NCBI GenBank assembly: GCA_023423935.1
Contig: JAFAEQ010000033.1
Span: forward strand, 124,001-188,000
Length of the DNA: 64,000 nucleotides
Reading direction: 5' to 3'
Source: Pseudomonadota bacterium
GTDB taxonomy: Bacteria; Pseudomonadota; Gammaproteobacteria; Steroidobacterales; Steroidobacteraceae
A model generated the notes under the pieces. That model did no database searches. It saw only the letters and a program-made list of their open reading frames with translations, and had not been told where the DNA came from. This document shows positions 1-9,058 of this stretch, in pieces. Within the stretch, counting starts at the first letter, position 1. The number at the start of each line of letters is the position of its first letter. Position numbers and translations under genes: made by a program.

Positions 1-479
1 GCCTGCGGCCAGTCCGCTTCGAGCGCGCGCACGAACCAGGAGGGATGCGCCGTGCGTACAGCAAGCGAGCGATCGAGTCCGGCGCCGAGTGTCGCGCCGT
101 CGCGCTGGCAACGACGCAGCACCGCGTTGATGAGCCCGGCGGCACGCGGTTGCTTCAGCAGACGTGCCGCATTGACCGTCTCGTCGACGGCGGCGTGCGC
201 AGGGACTTCGGAATAGATGAGCTGGCACATCCCGACGATGCACAGGGCACGAATCTCGGGACTCAGCGGCTGCTTCGGTTTGCTGAGCAATTGAGTCAGC
301 AATGCATCGAGACGCACATACCAGCGGATGCTGTCGTAACACAGTGAACGCAACAGCCCTCGCTCCTGCGGACTGGCGCCGTGATCGGCGGCGAGCAAGG
401 CATCGAGTGAACGGCCTTCATGAGCGACCTGCGCAACGATGCGGGCCGCGCGCGCGCGAACTGCTGCGGAACGATTCAC
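1..479 (-). CDS. rsmB: RsmB, 16S rRNA m5C967 methyltransferase (N-terminal part)
   Basis: The minus strand reads open from a GTG at 479 to the window edge (159 codons). The translation, beginning VNRSAAVRARAARIVAQV, is the NusB-like RNA-binding domain that opens RsmB/Sun proteins; the signature stretch AVDETVNAARLLKQPRAAGLINAVLRR (shown here in two pieces: AVDETVNAARLLK and AAGLINAVLRR) is typical. The SAM-binding catalytic domain lies outside the window. The GTG overlaps the fmt stop as GTGA, indicating translational coupling. The def-fmt-rsmB order is the usual one in Proteobacteria. RsmB methylates C967 of 16S rRNA, near the P site. Partial at the window edge only. Confidence 0.93.
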   Translation of the reverse strand, partial: MNRSAAVRARAARIVAQVAHEGRSLDALLAADHGASPQERGLLRSLCYDSIRWYVRLDALLTQLLSKPKQPLSPEIRALCIVGMCQLIYSEVPAHAAVDETVNAARLLKQPRAAGLINAVLRRCQRDGATLGAGLDRSLAVRTAHPSWFVRALEADWPQ

Positions 480-1411
480 GCGAGCACAACTCCTTCGACG
501 CGCTGGCCGTTCAGGAATTCTGCTGCCGATACGGCTTTGCGTCCTGCAAGCTGGACGCGCGACAACACGAGCATGCCCTCGCCTGTCGCGACACGAATAC
601 CGTTGCTGTCGGCTTGCACGACGGTGCCGGGAGTCGCATCGCTGCGATCCGCGGTTGCGGCCGCCTCCCAGATGCGCAATTGCTGTCGATGCAGCGAGGT
701 TTGCGCCACTGGCCAGGGATTGAATGCGCGCACCTGATGCTCGAGCTCGAGCGCGGGCTTGCTCCAATCGATCAACGCTTCTTCCTTGCGGATCTTCGCC
801 GCATACGTCGCACCCTCTGCGGGCTGAGGACGCGGCGACAGCGATCCAGCGATCATCCCATCCAGGGCTTCGATCACCGCCTCGGCACCCATCTGCGCCA
901 AGCGGTCATGCAACGAGCCCGTCGTGTCGGTACGCGCGATGGCGGTCGTTTTCTCGAGCAGCATCGGGCCGGTATCGAGACCCGCGTCCATCTGCATGAT
1001 GGTCACGCCGGTTTGCGAATCGCCTGCGAGCAGCGCGCGATGGATCGGCGCGGCTCCGCGCCAGCGCGGCAGCAGCGAAGCATGGATGTTGATGCAACCC
1101 ATCGCAGGCACGGACAGCACCGAGGCCGGGAGTATCAGACCGTAGGCGACGACGATCATCACATCGGGTCGGTACGACTGAAGATGGTCGACCGCACTCG
1201 CCTCACGCAAGGTCGCTGGCTGTTCGACCGTGAGCCCATGTCGCAGCGCCGCCTGCTTGACCGCGCTCATCGTGAGCTGCTGGCCGCGACCGGCGGGACG
1301 ATCCGGCTGTGTGTAGACGGCAACGACGCGGTGACGAGAAGCCACCAGGGCTTCGAGCGCCGGCACCGAAAACTCCGGCGTGCCGGCGAAAACGACAGAA
1401 AGGGAACGCAT
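476..1411 (-). CDS. fmt: Methionyl-tRNA formyltransferase
   Basis: A 311-residue protein of normal family length. It transfers a formyl group from 10-formyl-THF to initiator Met-tRNA. The N-terminus has the FAGTPEF motif (residues 8-14), residues about 105-150 carry the catalytic formyltransferase core (INIHASLLPRWRGAAPI, with N-H-D-type active-site Asn and His), and the C-terminal OB-like tRNA-binding domain follows after about 200. It sits 147 bases after def and overlaps rsmB by 4 bases, so the three form one operon linking formylation, deformylation and rRNA modification. Confidence 0.97.
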   Translation of the reverse strand: MRSLSVVFAGTPEFSVPALEALVASRHRVVAVYTQPDRPAGRGQQLTMSAVKQAALRHGLTVEQPATLREASAVDHLQSYRPDVMIVVAYGLILPASVLSVPAMGCINIHASLLPRWRGAAPIHRALLAGDSQTGVTIMQMDAGLDTGPMLLEKTTAIARTDTTGSLHDRLAQMGAEAVIEALDGMIAGSLSPRPQPAEGATYAAKIRKEEALIDWSKPALELEHQVRAFNPWPVAQTSLHRQQLRIWEAAATADRSDATPGTVVQADSNGIRVATGEGMLVLSRVQLAGRKAVSAAEFLNGQRVEGVVLA

Positions 1412-1527
1412 GCGAGCGAAGTGTGTGCGAGGAGCGGCGCATTAGAAAGTCCGACCTGCCGCACGCATCGGAGCTTGTAGGGATCGCGCCGCGAATTTCG
1501 ACGCGACGCGAGGACATCGGAGCAAGT

Positions 1528-1550
1528 GCAGCGGGCGTGGCACCCGCTGC
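1528..1550 (-). other. Hairpin between def and fmt
   Basis: Perfect 8-bp stem GCAGCGGG/CCCGCTGC with a 7-base loop, 9 bases after the def stop codon. No U-tract follows on the minus strand, so it is more likely an mRNA-stability or partial-attenuation element inside the operon than a full terminator. The rest of the 147-base def-fmt gap (1412-1558) shows nothing else. Confidence 0.5.
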
Positions 1551-1558
1551 GCGCGGGA

Positions 1559-2098
1559 TCAGACGGCGGGCGCCTTCAAACGAGAGCGTGTCGATGTGCC
1601 CTCGTCGCGACGCTCCTTTTCGAGTTTCTTGCGAATGCGCGTGCGTTTGAGCTCAGAGAGGTAGTCGACGAAGAGCTTGCCGTCGAGATGATCCATCTCG
1701 TGCTGAATGCACACGGCGAGCAGACCGTCGGCATCGAACTCGATCTGTTTGCCGTTGCGATCGAGCGTTCGCACGCGGATGCGCTCCGCACGCGTCACTT
1801 TGTCGTAGATCCCCGGAACCGACAGACATCCCTCCTCCATCTCCTCGAGTCCTTCGCGCTTCAGGAGTTCGGGATTGATCAGGACGACGGGCTGATCGTG
1901 GGACTCGCTGATGTCGATCACGATCACTCGCTTGTGAACATTGACCTGGGTCGCAGCCAGGCCGATGCCAGGGGCCGCGTACATGGTTTCGAACATGTCA
2001 TCGATCAGCCGGCGGATCGAGTCGTCGACCTCGGCTACGGGCTGGGCACGGGTGCGCAGACGGGGGTCCGGAAATTCAAGAATGGGAAGCAATGCCAT
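1559..2098 (-). CDS. def: Peptide deformylase
   Basis: A 179-residue Fe(II) metallohydrolase that removes the N-formyl group from nascent proteins. All three deformylase motifs are present: GIGLAATQ (about 45-52), EGCLSVPG (about 88-95, Cys metal ligand) and HEMDH (about 133-137, two His ligands and the catalytic Glu). The C-terminus is a basic tail (RTRIRKKLEKERR) that could contact the ribosome. It is the first gene of the def-fmt-rsmB operon and diverges from lysM-dprA. Confidence 0.98.
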   Translation of the reverse strand: MALLPILEFPDPRLRTRAQPVAEVDDSIRRLIDDMFETMYAAPGIGLAATQVNVHKRVIVIDISESHDQPVVLINPELLKREGLEEMEEGCLSVPGIYDKVTRAERIRVRTLDRNGKQIEFDADGLLAVCIQHEMDHLDGKLFVDYLSELKRTRIRKKLEKERRDEGTSTRSRLKAPAV

Positions 2099-2534
2099 GT
2101 CTGATCACCTGCGTTCGCTCAAGCTTCAACTCTGACGGAAACAGCGACTTCGATGTGGTCCTCACCGGCCGATTTCAATCGGAATGAGAACCACGTCTCG
2201 GGCCTGAATCCCATTTGTGCATTCGTTGCAATGATGCTGCTAAAGTTCGGTCAACGTTGAACTTAATCTCGGCCCGAGGGGGGCTTCGCACCGACTCCTT
2301 CCTTGCTCGAAACGCTTCAGTCGCAACTGGCGAATTGCCTGTAACGACCGCCGCGTCCCGGCCAGGATCGAGAGACGTGAGCAACCCTCTCTACGGTAGA
2401 TCGCAGCGCGGCAACGCGCCGCAGCAGTAGCCCGATGCACTCGTCGCTGTGCCTGTTCCGATCGGAATTATAGGGCTGGGATGGCGAGTACCGCACCGGC
2501 ATTCGAGTTCTCGGCAATGGAGCGTGTTCGGCGC
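2099..2534. promoter_or_regulatory. Divergent intergenic region def / lysM
   Basis: 436 bases with no supported gene. It must hold the promoters of both divergent operons. Two short palindromes sharing the core ATCGGAA stand out: CCGATT-TC-AATCGG at 2169-2182 and TTCCGATCGGAA at 2456-2467, the latter just upstream of an AT-rich TTATAG that could be a -10 for the lysM operon. No convincing -35 is visible, so the promoter assignment is weak. Confidence 0.3.
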
Positions 2535-3671
2535 ATGAAGACTGCGACATCACAAATCCGCTCGGCGTTGACGCTGAGTGTCATGGCCTGTCTGACGGTG
2601 GCGGCGGGCGCTCTGCCCAGTGCCTCTTCCGCGCAGGAATCCACTCGCACGATCGCCACCGGCAGCCAAATCCCGCTGAGTGCGGACGCGCCGGACCAGT
2701 ACGTGGTGAAGCCCGGCGATACGCTGTGGGACATCTCGAAAGTTTATCTGCGCGATCCCTGGTACTGGCCGGAAATCTGGTACCTGAATCCCCAGGTCGC
2801 GAACCCGCACCTCATCTATCCCGGTGACGTGCTCAAGCTCATTTATGTAGATGGACAGCCCCGCCTGACGGTCGCCGAACGCGCTCAGGGCGGCGACGGC
2901 ACGAAGCGCCTGTCACCACAGGTGCGACGCGAGCCGCTGAGCCGCGCCATCACTTCGATCCCTTACGACGTCATCGCCGGGTTCGCCGGTCGGCCGGTTC
3001 TACTGGATAAAGAGCAGGTTGCCGAGGCCCCCTACGTGGTCGCATTGCGGGATGGCCGCATGATCGGCGCGGCCGGCAACGAGATCTACGCTCGGGGCAT
3101 CGGCGATGCCGAACCCGAAGCGCGATTCAACGTGATCCATGTGGACCAGAAGCTGCGCGACCCGGACACCAACGATGTGCTCGGCTACACCGGCATGTTC
3201 GTCGGCTCGGGCGCGGTCGCAACGGCGGGCGATCCTGCCAAACTGGTGCTGACCAACAGCACGCGTGAAGCGCTGCAGGGCGACAAGCTGTTCCCGGAAA
3301 CTGCCGAGGTGAACGCTGACTTCGTGCCGCATGCGCCCGCAACTGATGTCGACGCGACGATCATCGCGGTACAGGACATGACGGTGATGGGCCAGTACCA
3401 GCTCGTGGCGCTCAATCGCGGCTCGGACGCGGGGCTCGAGCCCGGTCATGTGCTGCGGGTCGATCAGCGCGGCGCCGTCGTGCGCGACAAGTACAAGAAG
3501 GGCGGTCTCGCAGCTCAGAGCGGCGTGCTCGGCGGCGGCTCCAAGGTGCAACTGCCCGATGAAGCGATCGGCCAGCTGATGGTGTTCAACACCACGCCGA
3601 AGATGAGCTATGCGCTCGTCATGGAAGCCACGCGCGAAATTCGGCAGGGCGATTTCGCACGTAATCCCTGA
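2535..3671 (+). CDS. LysM-domain envelope protein
   Basis: About 378 residues. An N-terminal signal peptide (MKTATSQIRSALTLSVMACL and onward, cleavage after ASSAQ) makes 2535 the best start, with GGAG at 2519-2522; in-frame ATGs at 2481 and 2517 are possible but would bury the signal. A LysM peptidoglycan-binding domain follows (YVVKPGDTLWDISKVYL, mature residues about 20-70). The remaining 270 residues are a conserved domain of unknown function usual for this family. The lysM-dprA-smg-topA order is conserved in many gammaproteobacteria; the protein is presumably periplasmic and cell-wall associated. A specific function is not known. Confidence 0.85.
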   Translation: MKTATSQIRSALTLSVMACLTVAAGALPSASSAQESTRTIATGSQIPLSADAPDQYVVKPGDTLWDISKVYLRDPWYWPEIWYLNPQVANPHLIYPGDVLKLIYVDGQPRLTVAERAQGGDGTKRLSPQVRREPLSRAITSIPYDVIAGFAGRPVLLDKEQVAEAPYVVALRDGRMIGAAGNEIYARGIGDAEPEARFNVIHVDQKLRDPDTNDVLGYTGMFVGSGAVATAGDPAKLVLTNSTREALQGDKLFPETAEVNADFVPHAPATDVDATIIAVQDMTVMGQYQLVALNRGSDAGLEPGHVLRVDQRGAVVRDKYKKGGLAAQSGVLGGGSKVQLPDEAIGQLMVFNTTPKMSYALVMEATREIRQGDFARNP

Positions 3672-3703
3672 TCGTCGGTACGGCGCGTACTGACTACGGC
3701 CTG

Positions 3704-3730
3704 CGGAGCGATTTCTTTCCAATCGCTCCG
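3704..3730 (+). terminator. Terminator-like hairpin after lysM gene
   Basis: Perfect 10-bp stem CGGAGCGATT/AATCGCTCCG with loop TCTTTCC, 33 bases after the lysM stop and 44 before dprA. No U-run follows, so termination may be partial or Rho-assisted. Confidence 0.45.
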
Positions 3731-3774
3731 ATACTCGTTCATGCGGGTGCCCTGGCAGTGGATAGATTCAGCTC

Positions 3775-4920
3775 ATGGAAGAGCTTACTGCCTGGCTGAT
3801 CCTGGCTCGTGCGCCCGGCCTCAATGGAACTGAACTCACCCGGCTACTCGCGCAATTTCCCGACGTCGTCTCACTGGTCACGGCCAGTTCCGATGCTCTG
3901 CGTAACGCAGGCGTCCCCGCCCGAATCATTGCAGCATTGCGAAAGCCTGATCGTGAGGCCCTCGATCATGACCGACGCTGGCTCGAAGGCGACCGCCATT
4001 ACCTGGTGAGTTACTGCTCCGATCTCTACCCGCAGCTTTTGAAGGAAGTCGGGGACGCACCCGTTGCACTGTTCGTCCGTGGAGATGCCGCGCTGCTCTC
4101 GATGCCCCAACTCGCCATCGTAGGCGCTCGCAACCCCACCCACGCCGGGGCAGAAACCGCGTTCAGCTTCGCGGATCATCTCGCTCGCAGCGGTCTGGTG
4201 ATTACCAGCGGTCTGGCGCACGGTATCGACGCGGCGAGTCATCAGGGCGCGCTCGCGCACGCAGGGCGCACGATCGCGGTCTGCGGCACCGGGCTGGACG
4301 TCATTTACCCGAAATCGCACGAGGCACTGGCCGAGCAGATTTGCGCCACGGGTGCTCTGATCAGCGAGTTTCCCCTCGGCACGCCCGCCACGAAGGCCAA
4401 CTTCCCCCGACGTAACCGCGTCATCAGCGGAATTTCGCTGGGCACCTTGGTGGTCGAAGCCGCTGTCCGCAGCGGTTCGCTCATCACCGCCCGTCTGGCA
4501 GCCGAGCAGGGCCGGGAGGTATTCGCCATTCCCGGCTCCATCCACAACCCGCTTTCACGTGGCTGTCATCGACTGATCCGGCAAGGCGCCAAGCTGGTCG
4601 AGACGGCCGACGACATATTCGAGGAATTACGAGCGCTCGTCGGCGTCTTGCGTCCGCCAACATCCGACGCAGCCTTGAACATCGGCGTGGTTGCCCAGAC
4701 AAAGGCAACAGCATCAATGGCTTCCGCCGCGCGATTGGACAAAGGGTATGAAATCTTGTTAGATGCACTCGGCTTCGAGCCGACCGGCGTGGACCTTCTG
4801 GTCGTGCGTACCGGGCTCAGGGCCGACGAGGTAGCGTCCATGTTGCTGATCCTCGAACTCGAGGGTCACATCCACGCACACCCCGGCGGTCTCTATGTCC
4901 GCGCACACCCAAGGCAGTGA
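3775..4920 (+). CDS. dprA: DNA-processing protein DprA
   Basis: 381 residues. DprA/Smf binds incoming single-stranded DNA and loads RecA during natural transformation. An N-terminal helix-hairpin/SAM-like part (1-90) is followed by the Rossmann-fold core with VGARNPTHAG (about 117-126), the GLAHGIDAASHQGAL and FPRRNRVISGIS motifs, and a C-terminal winged-helix domain (about 310-375). It lies upstream of smg and topA with 1 base between dprA and smg. Competence genes proper are not in this window. Confidence 0.96.
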   Translation: MEELTAWLILARAPGLNGTELTRLLAQFPDVVSLVTASSDALRNAGVPARIIAALRKPDREALDHDRRWLEGDRHYLVSYCSDLYPQLLKEVGDAPVALFVRGDAALLSMPQLAIVGARNPTHAGAETAFSFADHLARSGLVITSGLAHGIDAASHQGALAHAGRTIAVCGTGLDVIYPKSHEALAEQICATGALISEFPLGTPATKANFPRRNRVISGISLGTLVVEAAVRSGSLITARLAAEQGREVFAIPGSIHNPLSRGCHRLIRQGAKLVETADDIFEELRALVGVLRPPTSDAALNIGVVAQTKATASMASAARLDKGYEILLDALGFEPTGVDLLVVRTGLRADEVASMLLILELEGHIHAHPGGLYVRAHPRQ

Positions 4921-4921
4921 A

Positions 4922-5401
4922 ATGAAGGAAAGCGTTCTCGATATTCTCATTTATCTCTTCGAGAATTATTTCGACGCCGACATCGAGTCTGCTCCCGAAC
5001 CCGACCGCGATACGCTCAAGGACGAACTGGAACGCGCAGGATTTTCCGAACGTGAGGTCGATCGGGCGCTGGAATGGCTTGAGCAGTTGTCGGCCGATCC
5101 GCAGCGCGTGGTCGCAATGCCGACCTCCCGCGCGATCCGCGTGTTCGACCCTCGAGAGCAGGCGCGCCTGGATACCGATTGCCGCGGATACATTCTGTAT
5201 CTGGAGAACATCGGGATCCTCAATGCTACCCAGCGCGAGCTCGTCATCGATCGGCTGCTTGCACTCGATGCGCGTCAGATCGATATCGAGCAGGTCAAAT
5301 GGGTCGTGCTGATGGTGCTTTTCAGCCAGCCCGGTCAGGAAAGCGCGTACTTGCGAATGGAAGATCTGGTGTTCGATAACAGGCTGGACGCGGTGCACTA
5401 A
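4922..5401 (+). CDS. smg: Smg family protein (DUF494)
   Basis: 159 residues, beginning MKESVLDILIYLFENYF, the conserved start of the Smg/DUF494 family. The ATG at 4922 follows the dprA stop after one base; AAGG at 4911-4914 inside dprA can serve as ribosome-binding site. The protein is acidic and helical with no catalytic motif. Its role is unknown; it is constantly found between dprA and topA in gammaproteobacteria, which is the main functional hint. Confidence 0.93.
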   Translation: MKESVLDILIYLFENYFDADIESAPEPDRDTLKDELERAGFSEREVDRALEWLEQLSADPQRVVAMPTSRAIRVFDPREQARLDTDCRGYILYLENIGILNATQRELVIDRLLALDARQIDIEQVKWVVLMVLFSQPGQESAYLRMEDLVFDNRLDAVH

Positions 5402-5440
5402 AGCACCAGCAGCCAGAGTAGCCCAGAATAGAGTTGACAT

Positions 5441-5468
5441 GCCGCGGTCCACCGCGGTTTCTTTTTTT
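5441..5468 (+). terminator. Intrinsic-terminator-like hairpin abutting topA start
   Basis: CCGCGG-TCCA-CCGCGG (5442-5457) followed by TTTCTTTTTTT ends exactly at the topA ATG (5469). It is a textbook G+C stem plus U-run, but it occupies the place of the topA ribosome-binding site; no Shine-Dalgarno sequence precedes the ATG. It could end lysM-dprA-smg transcription or act as an attenuator for topA. A TTGACA hexamer lies at 5434-5439 without a good -10. Confidence 0.7.
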
Positions 5469-7964
5469 ATGGACCAGAAGAATCTCGTCATCGTCGAATC
5501 GCCCGCCAAGGCGAAGACCATCAAGAAATACCTCGGAAATAATTTCGAGGTGTTGGCGTCGTATGGTCACGTGCGCGATCTCGTTCCGAAGGAAGGCGCG
5601 GTCGATCCGAAGCATCACTTTGCGATGCGTTATCAGATCCTCGAAAAGAACGAGAAGCATGTTCAGGCGATCGCACGCGCACTGAAGAAAGCTGGCTCGC
5701 TCTACCTTGCGACCGACCCTGATCGCGAGGGTGAGGCGATTTCGTGGCATCTCACGGAGCTGCTGAAAGATCTGAAGGCGCTCGATGGCAAGGACGTGCA
5801 TCGGGTCGTGTTCTACGAGATCACCCGCAATGCGATCCGCGAAGCGATCCAGCAGCCACGTGAAATTTCGCAGGATCTCGTGAACGCACAGCAGGCACGC
5901 CGTGCGCTCGACTACCTGGTGGGTTTCAATCTTTCGCCGCTTCTGTGGAAGAAGGCCGGCTTGCCCGGCGCCTCGGCAGGCCGCGTGCAGAGTCCTGCGT
6001 TGCGCATGATCTGCGAGCGCGAAGACGAGATCGCGAGATTCGTGCCGCGCGAGTACTGGACGATCGATGCGGACGCGGAGAAAGGTTCGCAGCAATTCCC
6101 CGCGCGACTGATCGAGTACAGCGGTCAGAAAGTCGAGCAATTCACGGTCACCAACGAAGCGCAGGCCAGTGACGTTCGCGCCAATATCGAACGTGCCGCG
6201 AACGGAAATCTCACCGTTGCCAGCATCGATCGCAAACAGCGCAAGCGCAATCCGGCGCCGCCGTTCACGACCTCGACGCTGCAGCAGGAAGCGGCTCGCA
6301 AGCTCGGCTTCGGCGCTCAGCGCACCATGCGGCTTGCTCAGAATCTCTACGAAGGTATCGACTTCGGCGAAGGTGCCGTCGGTCTCATTACTTATATGCG
6401 TACTGATTCGGTGAATCTCGCGGCTGAGGCCGTCAATGAGATCCGCCAGGTCATCGAGCGACAGTACGGCAAGGATTCGTTGCCCGATGCACCGCGCGTG
6501 TACAAGACCAAGTCGAAGAATGCGCAGGAAGCACACGAAGCCATTCGTCCGACCTCCGCCTCGCTCACGCCTGAGAAGCTCGAAGGCAAGATCGACAACG
6601 ATCAGCTCAAACTCTATAGCCTCATCTGGAAGCGCGCGGTCGCAAGCCAGATGGAGCCTGCGGTGTACGACACCGTTGCAGTCGATCTCATCCCCGGCAA
6701 GAACGCACAGCGCGAAGGTGCTGCTGCGGTGCTGCGCGCAAACGGCTCGACGCTCGTGAAGCCCGGCTACATCGCGGTCTACAAGGAAGGCATGGACGAT
6801 GCGAGCGATGACGACAACGATCGCATCCTCCCGGCCATGGACGTGGGCGATCAGCTGAAGTTGCTCGAACTGCGTCCTGAACAACATTTCACCGAGCCGC
6901 CGCCGCGTTACTCCGAAGCAAGCCTCGTGAAGGCGCTCGAAGAGTACGGCATCGGCCGTCCGTCGACGTACGCCTCCATCATTGCGACGCTGACTGGCAA
7001 GAAGTATGCGGAGCTCATCAACAAGCGCTTCGTGCCCACCGATCTGGGCAAGATCGTGAACAAGTTCCTCACGCGCAATTTCCAGCATTACGTCGATTAC
7101 GGCTTCACGGCCAAGATGGAAGACGATCTCGACGAAATTGCGGACGGCAAGGAAGAGTGGGTGCCGGTGCTCGACCGCTTCTGGAAGGATTTCAAGAATC
7201 AGGTCGACGTCGTCGACAAGTCCGTGACGCGTGAAGACGTGTCCGAAGCGCGCGAGCTTGGCACCGACCCGGTGACGGGCAAACCGATCTCTGTTCGCTA
7301 CGGCAAGTATGGTCCGTTCGTTCAGCTCGGCACGAAGGACGACGAGGAAAAGCCGAAGTTCGCAAGCCTGCGTCCGCATCAGCGCATGGACACGATCACG
7401 CTGCCGGAAGCGCTCGAGCTGTTCAAACTGCCACGTACGCTCGGACACATGCCGGACGGCAAGCCCATCAAAGTCGCGATCGGACGTTTCGGTCCGTACG
7501 TTCAGTATGGCGACAAGAAGTTCGCGTCGATCAAGGATGACGATCCGTATACCGTCGAGCTGCCACGCGCGATGGAGCTGATCCGTGCGAAAGAAGAGCT
7601 CGATGCCAATCGCATCATTCTCGACTTCGCCGATGCAGGCATCCAGGTGTTGAATGGTCGTTACGGCCCGTACATCACGGATCGTGCGAAGAACGCGAAG
7701 ATTCCCAAGGAACGCGATCCGAAGACACTCACGCTGGACGAATGCAAGGAATTGCTCGCGACAGCACCGGTGCGTCGCGGACCTTTCGGCGCAAAGCGAG
7801 CCGCAGCGAAGACCACGACCCAGGCAACTGAGGGCGCGTCGGCAAAAGCGGCCGCGAAGACAGCGAAGAAAACTGCTGCCACCAAGAAGAGCGCTGCCGT
7901 CTCGGACAAGCCAGCAAAGGCTCCGGCGAAAAAAGCCAGGAGCAAGAAGAAAGCCGGCAAGTAG
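5469..7964 (+). CDS. topA: DNA topoisomerase I
   Basis: 831 residues from the ATG at 5469 (an ATG at 5439 in frame would place the terminator hairpin inside the coding sequence). It relaxes negative supercoils. Toprim domain at 1-145 (LVIVESPAKAKTI; DPDREGEAI), type IA core with the catalytic Tyr in ITYMRTDS (Y309), then two or three C-terminal repeats with the RYGKYGPFVQ pattern. The Cys4 zinc ribbons of E. coli TopA are absent; instead the protein ends in a 60-residue Lys/Ala-rich tail likely to bind DNA non-specifically. Confidence 0.97.
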   Translation: MDQKNLVIVESPAKAKTIKKYLGNNFEVLASYGHVRDLVPKEGAVDPKHHFAMRYQILEKNEKHVQAIARALKKAGSLYLATDPDREGEAISWHLTELLKDLKALDGKDVHRVVFYEITRNAIREAIQQPREISQDLVNAQQARRALDYLVGFNLSPLLWKKAGLPGASAGRVQSPALRMICEREDEIARFVPREYWTIDADAEKGSQQFPARLIEYSGQKVEQFTVTNEAQASDVRANIERAANGNLTVASIDRKQRKRNPAPPFTTSTLQQEAARKLGFGAQRTMRLAQNLYEGIDFGEGAVGLITYMRTDSVNLAAEAVNEIRQVIERQYGKDSLPDAPRVYKTKSKNAQEAHEAIRPTSASLTPEKLEGKIDNDQLKLYSLIWKRAVASQMEPAVYDTVAVDLIPGKNAQREGAAAVLRANGSTLVKPGYIAVYKEGMDDASDDDNDRILPAMDVGDQLKLLELRPEQHFTEPPPRYSEASLVKALEEYGIGRPSTYASIIATLTGKKYAELINKRFVPTDLGKIVNKFLTRNFQHYVDYGFTAKMEDDLDEIADGKEEWVPVLDRFWKDFKNQVDVVDKSVTREDVSEARELGTDPVTGKPISVRYGKYGPFVQLGTKDDEEKPKFASLRPHQRMDTITLPEALELFKLPRTLGHMPDGKPIKVAIGRFGPYVQYGDKKFASIKDDDPYTVELPRAMELIRAKEELDANRIILDFADAGIQVLNGRYGPYITDRAKNAKIPKERDPKTLTLDECKELLATAPVRRGPFGAKRAAAKTTTQATEGASAKAAAKTAKKTAATKKSAAVSDKPAKAPAKKARSKKKAGK

Positions 7965-7973
7965 CGAGTGCGC

Positions 7974-8897
7974 ATGAGCGATCGCGCCGTCAATGCCGAT
8001 GCAGTCCTGAGCTACCTGCGCGATTTGCAGAATCGCATCTGCGCGGGCCTCGAAGCTATCGATGGTTCAGCGAGCTTTCGTCGCGATGCGTGGCAGCGAG
8101 CTGAGGGCGGCGGCGGTGAAAGCCGCGTCCTCCGCAATGGCGCTGTCTTCGAACAGGCCGGCGTGAATTTCTCGCACGTGACCGGCTCGCAGCTTCCGCC
8201 TTCGGCCACCGCACAACGTCCGGAGCTCGTCGGCGCACAGTGGATCGCGATGGGCGTCTCGCTCGTCATTCATCCCTTGAATCCGTATGTGCCGACCACG
8301 CACGCGAACGTCCGCTTCTTTTCAGCCGAAGGACCGAACGGCTCGACCTGGTGGTTTGGCGGGGGCTTCGATCTCACGCCCTACTATCCCTTCGACGAAG
8401 ATGTCTTGCATTGGCATCGCACCGCGCATGAAGCATGCGCAGCATTTGGCGATGACGTCTACGCACGGCACAAAGACTGGTGCGATCGTTACTTCTTCCT
8501 CAAGCACCGCAACGAGACGCGCGGTGTCGGCGGACTCTTCTTCGATGACCTCAACGAATGGGGCTTCGAACGCTGCTTCGCCTATCAGCGCAGCGTCGGC
8601 GATCGTTTCCTCGACGCTTACCTGCCCATCGTCGCTCGCCGTAAGGATCATCCGTACGGCGAGCGCGAACGTCAGTTCCAGCTTTACCGTCGCGGCCGCT
8701 ACGTCGAGTTCAATCTGGTCTACGATCGCGGCACCTCTTTCGGCCTGCAATCCGGCGGCCGCACCGAATCGATCCTCATGTCGCTTCCACCGCTCGTGCG
8801 CTGGGAATACGACTGGCATCCGAAAGCCGGCTCAGCCGAAGCGCGTCTCTACACGGATTTCCTTCGTCCTCGCGATTGGCTCAAGGAACTTAGCTGA
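7974..8897 (+). CDS. hemF: Oxygen-dependent coproporphyrinogen-III oxidase
   Basis: 307 residues from ATG 7974 (GTG 7968 also possible). HemF performs the oxygen-dependent double decarboxylation of coproporphyrinogen III in heme synthesis. The family signatures WWFGGGFDLTPYYP, HWHRTAHEACAAFG and FQLYRRGRYVEFNLVYDRGT are all present (the last in two overlapping parts: FQLYRRGRYVEFNL and VYDRGTSFGLQ). It starts 9 bases after topA and is probably co-transcribed; hemB lies 1.8 kb downstream. Confidence 0.97.
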   Translation: MSDRAVNADAVLSYLRDLQNRICAGLEAIDGSASFRRDAWQRAEGGGGESRVLRNGAVFEQAGVNFSHVTGSQLPPSATAQRPELVGAQWIAMGVSLVIHPLNPYVPTTHANVRFFSAEGPNGSTWWFGGGFDLTPYYPFDEDVLHWHRTAHEACAAFGDDVYARHKDWCDRYFFLKHRNETRGVGGLFFDDLNEWGFERCFAYQRSVGDRFLDAYLPIVARRKDHPYGERERQFQLYRRGRYVEFNLVYDRGTSFGLQSGGRTESILMSLPPLVRWEYDWHPKAGSAEARLYTDFLRPRDWLKELS

Positions 8898-9058
8898 AGA
8901 GACTGAGTGTTCTCGCAGAGATCCCAGAGTTAGAACCCTCTTTATCCGGTGCTCGATCAAACGCCGCCTTGTGGATCAACCGGAATGATCCGATCGCCTC
9001 TCTCTCATATCTCTGTGTAGTCTGTGCTCTCTGTGTGAAATCCCATCGCTGAAATCCC
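8898..9058. repeat. Degenerate word-arm inverted repeat hemF/rlmJ
   Basis: A 161-base spacer. The left side has CAGAG/CCAGAG words (about 8897-8930); the right side has iterated CTCTGTG words (about 8998-9037), roughly the reverse complement. A short CCGGT...ACCGG pairing lies between. It is the least perfect member of the family described under the findings. rlmJ begins right after it with a GTG and no Shine-Dalgarno sequence. Confidence 0.5.

Noticed and set aside
302..1480. A 392-codon plus-strand frame opposite fmt
   Set aside because: Opposes certain genes fmt and rsmB; Arg/His-rich shadow.
5434..5468. Sigma-70 promoter for topA using TTGACA at 5434
   Set aside because: No -10 at a workable spacing; the expected place is inside the terminator stem.
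5322..7448. A 708-codon minus-strand frame opposite topA
   Set aside because: Antisense of topA with no domain; an effect of codon bias at high GC.
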